Of a stretch of 64,000 nucleotides of DNA, positions 47,701 through 59,700 are shown one piece after another (within the stretch, counting starts at the first letter, position 1; the number at the start of each line of letters is the position of its first letter). The notes beneath the pieces are model-generated. The model ran no database searches, was not told where the DNA came from, and saw only the letters and a program-made list of their open reading frames with translations. A program made the translations under genes and the position numbers. Source of the DNA: Gari tellinella (taxonomy: Eukaryota; Mollusca; Bivalvia; Cardiida; Psammobiidae); contig OV277862.1 in the NCBI GenBank assembly GCA_922989275.2, positions 16,721,543 through 16,785,542 of the forward strand, read 5' to 3'.

Positions 47701-50700
47701 AAGTTGTCGTCTGCTGTTTTTCTCAAAGTCTCATATTGGACATTTTGACAGAAAAAAACTTAATGACGAGTGACAAACAACTTGAATCCAGATCAGACGC
47801 CGCGTTACGTGGCGTCTGATCTTGATTCAAGCTGTTTGCACAGGTAAACCAACTTCTCTCCCTATAACGACTCCCTCCGAACAACCCACATAATTTCTGT
47901 CTCCCATTGGGTGTCGTTGTAGAGAGGGACCACTGTATTATGATAATGCTAACTTTGTATCTTATTTCTTTCCTCCTATTACTTGATTGCAACTTTTTGG
48001 ACAGGTGGCTGCTTAAAGCAAGTCAAAAGTAAAGAAGTAAGTTCCTTTAAACCCTTTACCACATAGCCTGTTTCTTGTTTTGAAAACAAGCTGCCACTTA
48101 AAGCAGGTTGTAAGTAAAGCAGAATGCGCCTTATAGAGCATTCTGGTTTATTTTCCACCTGCTTTTAGCTATCATCTGCTAGGATATAGATAATATTTCT
48201 TATGATACGTATTCATGACTATTAACTCATTATCCCCTGAAACTTCAAATGTACAATTCCAGTTTACAATAAAGGCTGGTCCATTTTAGACAATTTAGGG
48301 TTGTTTTTATAATATTATTATAAAAAGGCTCTAAATTGGTAGAACAAACAATCTGGCAGTGTTGTGTTTACTGTTTTTATTATAATATTATTGCGAAATT
48401 ACAAACAGTGAAGTCCCTGATCTGAGGGCTCCTGCATGAGCCCTCAGATCAGGGACTTCACTGTTTGCAAAAGAGAAGTGTACTCTTCACAGGTACAATT
48501 TTGGTCAAGGATGCATATATGCGTCGCTAGGGCTCAATGAGTTAAATGGAACTGTCTATTGTTTATAGGGATGGGCTTGTTCTGCGTGCACCTTTATAAA
48601 CCAGCCGACCCGACCTGGGTGTGAAGTGTGCTCGAACCCACGACCTGATGACTATGTGGTACCAGAGGGCTACGAGATGACCGACGAAGAACGGCAGAGG
48701 CTAGAGTATGAGAGAGTATTAGAGCAGCAAACAGAAGAGGTATAGTGTTTATTGAAGTCCAACCAAGGACAATTTACCCATTATCCCCTGAAACATCTAA
48801 CCCATTACCTCTTTCTAGTTTTGAAGACAGTTTACTTCCAAAAGTAGGCAGAAAGTAAAACAGAATGCAGGTGCATTCTGCTTTACTTTCAGCCAGCTTT
48901 AAGCTACCATCTGCTTGGATGTAGGAAATAGTTCTTATGGTACATATTCATGACTACAATGTGGAACTATTTTCTTCAGTGGAGAAGGTCAAGGTCACAT
49001 TAATTAATTGCAGAAACGTAATCTAGGTCACAGAGGTCAAGGCCAAAGATCAAGGTTATCAAACTGCAATGCAACATGCTGTACTTACTGAGGAAATTGG
49101 ACATTACCCTTGGTCCTTTGTATGAACACCCCCACCCTCCCCCTTTTTCTCAAAAGGTGTGACAGTAACTGTAAAATCATGAGGCATATGGCAAAGCCAT
49201 CTCATTCTGCCTAGAGAGTCTCTGACATACTCAAACCAAACCATAAAAAAAATAAGAGACCAGCCTCACATGAGAAGCTTCACTGATTCTCTGCATAGAT
49301 AATATTACAGTTTTCAGCATGCATGCTTTTTACCTCACCGAAACTAATCACTGAAACTTGGTCAGGAAATATCTAACCTGGGCCTGTATGGATGTACACA
49401 CATTTTGATGAATGGATAAGAGTACTACACTATATGCCCGGCACCACTCAGGGCTCCAGATAAGGGTAGTATTTCAAAAACTAAAATCTCCATTTCTGCT
49501 TTAAACCCTATGGTGTCACTACTCATTAGAATCGTCTTGAAGAGACAATTCTAATGAGTAGTAACACCATAGGATTTGGTGCTAAAGTAAATGAGAAAAT
49601 GTTGGATTTGTTTGGTTTATCCCCTCTTATCTAGAGCCCTGAGGTCCACTTTGTCGTGGGGCATATACCCCTTTTGTGGAATTGAGGAATGTCCATGTTA
49701 TCGTAATTGAAGACAGGTTGCTGGTTATTGTATATAGTTTATACTTGTTTTGCTTGTAGGTATTTGAAGGTCGTGTTCTCGGTGGTGTTGTCATACATTC
49801 TCTCTCCTATCTTTACAGGGTGGGCAGCAGGGGAAATATGGCAACCCCACTGAGAAGGAACTGGATGACCTGTTAAAGTTACATGACGCTTTACAAAATA
49901 CCATACAGCAACAACAACAAAGTGAAGTCCGTCCAGATCGGCAGGAACTCGACCTGCACCTACTGGGTATGGGTCGAGTCCCTGGGGAGGAATCAGACAC
50001 TGGAGAAGAAAATTCTCTTATTAGCTGATCAAGATTGTTGAGACTGTCGATAGTGATAAGTGCGAATCGCAACTGTGTTTAACCCATTACCCCATAAATA
50101 CGCCTTTTTACGCCTCTAATTTATCCCTCCACCAAAGAAAATAGTTCAACTTTATACAGTTGTGAATATTTAACATTAGAAATATTTTCTATATTCTAGC
50201 AGCTGGTAGCTTAAAGCAGGCTGAAAGTAAAGCAGAATGCGCCCTAAGGCGCATTCTGCTTTTCTTTCAACCTGCTTTAAGTGGTCATCTGATTTCAAAA
50301 CTAGAAACAGGCCAATGGATAATGAGTTAAAGCTGGTGACTTCTTAACCCATTACTCCATAGTTTCACATTTCAAGGCCTTAAATTTACTGCTCAGCTGA
50401 ATTGTTTGTACTTTGTACAGTCATAATAAATTATGTGTCATAAGAAATATTTTCTGTATCCTAGCAGATGGTAAATTAAAGCAGGCTGAAAGTAAAGCAG
50501 AATGTGCCTTAAGGCACATTCTGCTTTACTTTCAACCTGCTGTAAGTTGCCTACTCTTTTCAAAACTAGAAACAGGATTTGGAGTAAAGTGTTAAAGTAT
50601 GATGAAAGTATAGGAGAAATTTTCTACCAGAACTTTCTGCTTTACTTTTATCTTACTTTGAGATGCCACCTGCATTCAGCACACAAACAGGGCTCCAGAT

Positions 50701-53700
50701 AAGGGGAGTATTTCAAAATTTAAAATCTATGTTTCTGCATTAAACCCTATGGTGTCACTACTCATTAGAATCATCTCGTCGAGACGATTCTAATGAATAT
50801 TAACACCATAGGTTTTGGTGCAAAAATGAATAAAAAAATGTTGAGTTTTTTCAGTTTACTCTCTCTTATCTGAAGCCATGCACAAACAATGAAAATTTAG
50901 GTGTAAAGGAGTAGATAGAGGCGTTCTAATTGGCTTTTGCGGAACATGGGGTGAAACTGATCCTCTATCCAATTCGAGACCGTGTTGGAAAAAAATCTTC
51001 GTATTCGTGGTTACGGATTTTACAGTGCAATATTCTTACTTCTAAAACTGAAATTCTGAACACAGGTAGTCTCTAAAAACTGAACTCTTAACCTTTACCC
51101 CATAGTCTGTTTCTGGTTTTAGTTTAACCCATTACCCCATAGCCTGTTTCTAGTATTGAAGATACGTTACCACTTAAAGCAGGTTAAAAGTAAAGCAGAA
51201 TGCGCCTTAAGGTGCATTCTGCTTTACTTTCAGCCTGCTTTAAGCTATCATGTGCTAAAATATAGAATTTATTTCTTATAAAACATATTCATAGCTGTAT
51301 AAATTTGATCTCTTTTCTACACAGGAAGAATAAATGAAAGGCGTAAAAAGGGGTATTTATGGGGTAATGGGTTACATATTTTAGTTCATAATACAGTAAA
51401 ACCTCGGAAAACCGAACACCCTCCGGACCAGGTAAAAAGTTCGGTTTTCTGAGGTGTTCGGTTTTCTGAGTTTTCATGAATCAGTGCTAATATTCAGGCC
51501 GAGGCATCTTCACAAGCCGGATCTATAACTCAATAACATGAACGTAACAGTGAATTCTCATTTAGATCAAAACTGTTTGATATGATCAAGAATGAGAATA
51601 AACTTTCAATACGACAGAGCATTTTTAACAATAGCTCAGTAATTATTTACCGTGTTTTGCCGTGTGTAATGTTCACTTGTGTGTACTCTGCATTTTAAGG
51701 GTTAAATCACAGGATATAAACGTATTCCCATAGGTTAGAAGCGTCTGTGTTTTGCATAAACACTTCAATTTTTATATTGTCGCAGCCATTATATAAAACG
51801 AAACAACCGCCATAGTTTTAACTTTTGATGGGCCTACTTTATTGGCATTTCGAGCAGCACATTATTCTACGGAAGTTCGTAGATTCAGTATAATCAAGAA
51901 CGTTTCCGAATTTGCGAATATGTCGCTAAAGGAAATTTTGCTGTGCAAATCGAGTGTCGGTGTTTTCATTTTGCGTAGTTTATTAGATGACCTAATTGAG
52001 CGGTTGTTTATACAGTAAGACATTGCTTCTACAACACACTAATTCAGTACGCAATTGCAAACAATGATTATGAAATATAACTGAGTTATTTTCTTTCTGT
52101 CTGTCTTCAGAATGCCTTACTGGACTTTTATAAATTTGAATTCTAAACAGTAAAGTGTACCGACGTACTTCGAAACAGACTACGAACAATGGAACGCATT
52201 TTTTGTTGCTGTAGCATTGTCTTATCGGAGCCTTATTTTAATAAGCAATCAAGTGTCACAACCGTGAAATACCCGTGTCATCTCCAATAAACACCCACCC
52301 ATTACGCAATCTTAACACATACGCTAAGTGTCCCAGATGTGTTTGACGGTCGACTCGGTTGAATAAATTTTCCATGATTGCAATGGTGACCCGAGGTGAT
52401 AAATACAGTGGATGTTCGGTTTTCCTAGTTAATTTTATGTGTATCTGAACAGTTTGGGCCGAGAAAATCGTTCGGTTTTCGGAATTCTGAGGTTCCGGTT
52501 TTCTGAAACTTACTTTTGGTTAAAATAAGAAGGAAAAAAATCGGGACCGGACAGAAAGTTCGGTATTCCGAGGATTCCGGATTTCTGGGACTCCGGTTTT
52601 CCGAGTTTATACTGTATATACAACTTTTATGAAAAAGACATGGATATACATACATTAGGATTAGAACAAAAGCAAAAGCTTATTTGGTTCTTCTCCTGTT
52701 TCTGGTTTTGAAGTCAGTTGACCACTTAACCCATTACTCCATAGCCTGTTTCTAGTATTGAAGACAGGTGACCACTTAAAGCAGCTTGAAAGTAAAGCAG
52801 AATGGCATTAAGGCACATTCTGCTTTACTTTCAGCCTGCTTACAGTTACCATGATCCATCTGCTGGAGTATAGAAAATATTTCTTAGGATATATATTCAT
52901 GACTGTATTAATTTGAACTATTTTTTTCTGCGGAGTAATAAATTAAATATGTATAAATGTATATTTATGGAGTAATGGGTTGAAGCAGGTTGAAGGTACT
53001 GTCTAGGGATGTTAACGATTAATCGGTTAACCTGTAGAACCGCGGTTAATTGGTTACAATTTTCCTTCAAAAGGTTAACCTGAAAAAACAAAAATTTGGA
53101 AGTTGGATCATAAATTCTGCTGCATGTTATCAGCGGACGACATCTCCTTTGCTCGTTTCAAATGCCTTGACACCTTGTCGATTAACACGCCGCGGGCGTG
53201 TACTACCCCGTCTACAGAGGTTGCCAGGTTTCCCTGATATAAAACCAGTGGGATGAGACAATTGACAGGTCGCCAATCAACTGACGTTATCGATTGTTAT
53301 GATTTTATTAGATAAAGATTAGTGTCCTATTATTAAGAAAGGTGTAGAAAACGTTTGAACTGAATCCAATAGCATATGGATTCATAAAAATCCAGTAATG
53401 TAATACAGTTCTTGAAATTTCGAGAGAAAATATATCTACACATAACTGCTCCGAGCTGAAAATGACATTTTTATCTGTTCAACAGAGAAGCGGTTTGGAT
53501 CCCGATGACACCTATTATCTCGGCGTATTTAATTATTCAGAATCACTTGCAAAAAAGTCAAAAAGTGTATTCCGGTGCGTTTCCGATTCGATTGTCAAGT
53601 TCTTTAAAATTCGTACTGTACCATTCACAAACAGGTTACGTAAATATAGGCTCCGTATTGTCGTCTGCTACTTTTCGTAGGAGTGGCAAAATGTAATCTG

Positions 53701-56700
53701 CTGAAAATTTCTATTTGGCTTTATTCAGTTCAACATGCCATAATAAGGGTTTAACGCCCTCATGTTTTCGAGTGTAACAATGAATGACTCAAGATCCAGG
53801 TCCAGTGCATGTATGTTCTTTGTATCAAACACAAATTTAGCGTGCAGATAAAAACATGTAACACTTCAGAACTGGAACATACTTTTTGAAATTCAGTTTC
53901 GAATTGGATCTAGAGCCTAATAGAACATCTCCGAATGTGCGCAGGTAAAGTCAGAGATTTTTAATCATTTTGATAGCAGCCTGGTTCCAGATCGGACGCA
54001 GTTTCACAGGGCGTCTGCTCGGAAATCAGACTATTCGACATTTGTCAACAGGATTCTTCAAAGAATGGATGGCTTTCATTAACAATCAAAACTAACAGTA
54101 GGTAGACATAATTTTTCGCGGAAATACAATGGTTTAATTAAATGTCAGGTGAACCGATCTGTTAACCGGTTTTTGCTTGCGACTAACCGGTTACAATATC
54201 CGTAACCGTTAACATCCCTAGTACTGTCAGCTTGATTTAAGAGACCATTGGCTTTGATGTAGAAAACATTTCTTATGGTGCATATTCATGCCTGTATAAA
54301 ATTGAACTGTTTTCCACAGTGTAGAAATAAATTAAACGTGTTAAAAGGTATATCTATGGGGTAATAGGACAAGCTGTTTTTAACCTTCTAAACACTTGAA
54401 TTAACTCCTGTTTATTTCAGAAACATTCTGTGACAATATATGTGACATCTATGTATATACAGCCGAACATCGATATCTCGAACTCGCTTAATTCGAATTA
54501 TCCTTTATTTCGAAACATAAATTGCCTTATTTCAAACTCGGTTTAGTCGAGCATATCCGTGTTTCAAAGTTAAAATGTATATACAATGTACTTTATTTCT
54601 GTATCACTGCACAAAACATGTTGAGAAACTGCAGAAACCAAAGCAAACTGGCGGAGACAAAATATAACTTGTCATTTGGCTATTGTGTTATTCATGACTT
54701 ATAAGTCCATTAAATCTATACCAGTTAGCATTTACAAATCTGTGTAACAAACTATAATTAATGCATATGTGCATGTTTAATGCTTTCATTAACTCTTTCC
54801 TCCCTGAAACTTTAAATGGACAATTCCAGTTTCCATTTTAGTCTAGTCCATTTCTGACTTTTAAGGGTTGTTTTTGTCAATGTTTGGCATTATGACAAAC
54901 AGTGAAGACCCTGATCAGAGGGCTCCTGATCTGGGTCTTCACTGTTTGCACAGTGTTAGTATGCATCAGTGTTAGAACCAAAATGCAAAATTACCAATTT
55001 TCTGCAGCAGTGACACGTTTAAGATTTAATATTTAAACAGGCGAGCCTCAGATGGCTTTGCCACCATTTTTATTTATCATTATTTTTCATTGAATTGTGT
55101 TGCCAGCTCCAGTATTACCACTGCTTTTACATTGCCTCTATACTACCCTGTCTAACTCAACTATATCCAGATGAAATGAGCTTTCTGCATTGCTTACATC
55201 ATGCTTTAATCTGCCATTTGTATTTATCACCATAGTTGAGCTTCATTTGAATACATTTTCACTTTTACAGTCAAACCTGAATTAAGAGATGACTCAAATT
55301 GTGTATAACTCTGAATGGACTATTATGATAAGTGACTGCTTAATACAGTACAAAAGTAATGCAGAAAGCTCCTATAGAAGCTTTCTGCATTGTTTTTAGC
55401 TCACCTGGCACGTAGTGCCAAGGTGAGCTATTTTGATCGTCCTCTGTCCGTCGTCGTTCGTCCATCCGTCCGTTCGTTCGTCGTCAACAATTTCTTTAAA
55501 CGACATCTCCTCCGAAACTACTGGATAGATTTTTACCAAACTTGGCCTGAATGATCCTTATATGGTCCTCTTTCAAAATTGTTCAAATATTTCCGGTCCA
55601 TTGCATATCTAGGTCACAGGAGCTAAAAATAGATGTTTTCAATGAAAACTTAAAAAATCTTCTTGACTGAAACCACAGTACCCTGAGCTTAGATATTTGG
55701 CAAAAAGCATCGTCTTCAGGTCCTCTATCAACATTGTTCAAATTATGTCCCTGGGGTAAAAATTGACCCCGCCCCGGGGGTCGTAAATTTACATAGAGTT
55801 ATATAGTGAAATCTTTAAATATCTTTTTCTCTGAAACTAATATGGCCAGAGCTTTGATATTTGGCATGATGATTCTTCTAGAAGCCCTTAACCAATATTG
55901 TAAATATGGTTCTGGTCATTTGCATATATAGGTCACAGGAGCTAAAAATAGATTTTTTTTCAATGAAATCTTAAAAAATCTTCTTGTCTGAAACCACAGT
56001 ACCATAAGCTTAGATATTTGGCACAAAGCATCGTCTTCAGGTCCTCTATAAAGATTGTTCAAATTATATCCCTGGGGTAAAAAATGACCACGCCCTGGGG
56101 TCCTAAATTTACATAGAGTTATATAGTGAAATCTTTAAATATCTTTTTCTCTGAAACTAATATGGCCAGAGCTTTGATATTTGGCATGATGATTCTTCTA
56201 GAAGCCCTTAACCAATATTGTAAATACGGTTCTGGTCAGTTGCATATCTGGGTCACAGGAGCTAAAAATAGATTTTTTCAATGAAATCTTAAAAAATCTT
56301 CTTGTCTGAAACCACAGTACCCTTAGCTTAGATATTTAGCACAAAGCATCATCTTCAGGTCCTCTATCAAGATTATTCAAATTATGTCCCTGGGGTAAAA
56401 AATGACCACGCCCTGGGGGTCGTAATTTTACATAGAGTTATGTTGTGAAATCTTCAAACATATTTACCTCTGAAACTAATATGGTCAGAGCTTTGATATT
56501 TGGCATGATGACACTTGTAGAAGCCCTTAACCAATTTTGGAAATATGGTTCCGGTCCGTTGCATATCTAGGTCACAGGAGCTAAAAATAGATTTTTTAAA
56601 TGAAAATTATGTCTCTGGGGTGAAAAGTGATCCCATGATACCAGGGGTTATGTGACCCTTGTGTTGGTTTTTCCAGGTGAGCGATATTTAGGCCCGCATG

Positions 56701-59700
56701 GGCCTCTTGTTGTTCTGTATTAACTTGATTAAGCAGTCACTAGTCTTCTAGATCAACAGAATACTTTAACCTTTCCATGATAGTTTTCAGTATTGAAGAC
56801 AGGTTTCTGCTCAAAACAGGCTGAAAATAAAGCAGAAAGCTCCTGAAGGATCATTCTGCTTTACTTTTAGCCTACCTTAAGCTACTATATAGAATACATG
56901 AAGTATATCAGGACTCCAGGTAAGGAGAAGTAATTTGAACAAATCAAACATTTTCTCACTTATACAGCACCAAATGCTATGATGATACTACTCATTAGAA
57001 TTGTCTCTTTGAGATGATTCTAATGAGTAGTGACACCATAGGGTTAAATGCAAAAATAAAGATTTTAGTTTTTGAAATACTCCCCTTATCTGGAGCCCTG
57101 GTATATCTTAAGGGACATGTTCATTGTACAAGGCTGTATAAAGTGGAATTGTTTATAGGTTAATTCAGGTTTGATTGTATCAGGTCTCTGTAGACTACTA
57201 CTACTTAGCCCGCCAAATAAATTGTCGTCTGCTATATTTCTCGTCTGCTTCAAGTTTCAAAGTGCTTTTAAGTTGCTCAAAATTGCTGAAAATGTTGTCC
57301 GAGTGTCAAACAGCTTGGATCCGGATGAGACGCCGAGTTACTCGGCGTCTCATCTGGATCCAAACTGTTTGCATATGGAGCTATAGTCGTGAGTGGCAGG
57401 CTAAGGGTTAATCCTGATTTCATTTGCCATCTGCTGTGGGTGTCCCAGCATCTGGGGTAGGCAGCAGGCGGCAGAAGTGTCTGAATGTGCAAGGATGTAG
57501 TTATGTCCTAAGGACCTAAATGTTTAAGTTTTATATGGATCTTCACAGTTTGCATTTTCTTGTGATGCAGCTAATCCCTATTTATTGTTTTTCATACGCA
57601 AAGAATGAATAAAAATTTGTTAATCTGAAAGGTTTTTGTCTTTCTTCCAATCATTGTTATGATTCTTGACTTATCTAAGCACTACTGATTGTCTTATGTT
57701 GTGTAAACATTGGTCTATGCTGGATGCTGTATGAGTAAATAATACCCTAACTAGTATGCATTTTGTGTACGACATATCAATACCATGGCCCAAAAATTGT
57801 AACCAGGGTTCCAGTTAACTCTTTGAACCCTAGTCACACATATACCGTATGTATCATTTGCAAACAGCACACATGTGAGGAGAACACTTGTCCTATGCAA
57901 ACAGTGTAAACCCTGATCAGAGGGCTCCTTAGCCCTCTGATCAGGGTATACACTGTTTGTCATAATAAATTCAACCTTAAAATGTCAAAAAAGGGCAATA
58001 CTAAATTGAAAACTAGAATTGTCCATTTGAGGTTTCAGGGAGGAAAGTTTAGGGACCTAGATGTGTATTTAAAAAACTAAAATATTTTTTTGTCTTTAAA
58101 CCCGATAGTGTCACTACTCATTAGAATTGAGTAGTAACACCATAGGATTTGTTGCTAAGATAAGTGAGAAAATGTTAGATTTGTGCAGTATACTCCCTCT
58201 TATCTGGAGTCCTGATTGTAACACTTTTGAGTTGAGTCTGAGATTGTTTTCAAGCATTTGATTGGTCAGATTTGAGCTTTTGCTCAGCAAAAGCTCAAAT
58301 CAGACCAATCAAAGTCTTGAGAACGATCTCAGACTCACCTCTAAAGCTTTATAACCTGGTACCCAGCTGTACTATTCTTCTTCTCACTGGAGAGCTGGTT
58401 CCAGAAACTGACTGGACCCTTCTCATGCTGAAAGGTTATCTTGATTTTAAACATATACATTGTACATAGTTCACTTTAACACTTTCATAAATAGCTGCTT
58501 TTCAGTATTGAAGACACATGGTTGCTTAAAACAAGTTAAAAGTAAAGCATTCTGCCCATTATCCCATAGCCAGTTTCTAGTATTGAAGCTAGGTGACCAC
58601 TTAAAGGAGGTTGAAAGTAAAGCAGAATATGTATCAAGGTGCATTCTGCTTTACTTCCAGCTTGTTTTAAGCTTTAATTTGCAAGAATATAGAAATATTT
58701 CTTTTGATTTGTATTCAATGGTTCTTTAGTGAAAAAATAAATTAACAGAGCGTAAAATTACATTGGAGTTTTCTGATTTGGGTCTACACTGATTTCAAAA
58801 AGGGTCAATATACCCTAATAGCAGGAGAAGGGTTCAAATCAAAATTGTAAAAAATGAAAGACCCTTAGAGCAGAACACAATTTTTGGGTCCTATTTAGTA
58901 ACCATTTACATGTAGTGAAGATACATGTACACAGAGGACACTAGAGACAGTTGGTTGCATATTTAGCTCACCTGGCACGAAGTGCCAAAGTGAGCTATTA
59001 TGATCGCTTGATATCCTTCGTCCGTCCATCCACAATTGGTTTGTGAACACTCTAGTTGCTACAAATGTCATCCAACCTTCATGAAACTGTATGACAATGC
59101 CTCAATGCTTGCCTTTAAGAAATTTTGATCAAGTTTGAATGTGGGTCATGTCAGGTAAAATCTAAGTCACTATGTCAAATCATAGCAAAACCTCATGAAC
59201 ACATTAAAGGCTACAAATCTCATTAGATCTTCATGAAACTCAGTCAAAATGTTTGTCTCATTTATATCTAGATTAAGTTTTAATGTGGGTTATATCAGGT
59301 CAAAAACTAGGTCACTAGGTCAAATCATAGAAAACCTTGTTAACACTCTAGAGGCTACAAATCTCATTAGATTTTAATGCAACTTGGTCAAACGTTTGTC
59401 TCATTGATATCCAGGTCAAGTTCGATTACGGGTCATGTTGGGTCAAAAACTAGGTCACTAGGTCAAATCATAGAAAAACATTGTTTACACTCTAGAGGCT
59501 ACAAATCTCTTTAGAATTCAGTGCAATTTGGTAAAAAAGTTTGCCTTAATGATGATTAGGTCAGGTTCAAATGTGGGTTAGGTTAATAAGTAGGCCACTA
59601 GGTCAAATCAAAGAATAACCGTGTAAACCCTCTAGAGGCTACAAATCTCATTAGATCTGAATGAAATATAGTCAGAATGTATGCCTACATAAAATTTAAG

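Noticed and set aside
49791..50072. Cysteine-rich antisense ORF (93 codons)
   Set aside because: It is the exact antisense of exon 9. Its CCCCCC run comes from the Gln codons on the plus strand.
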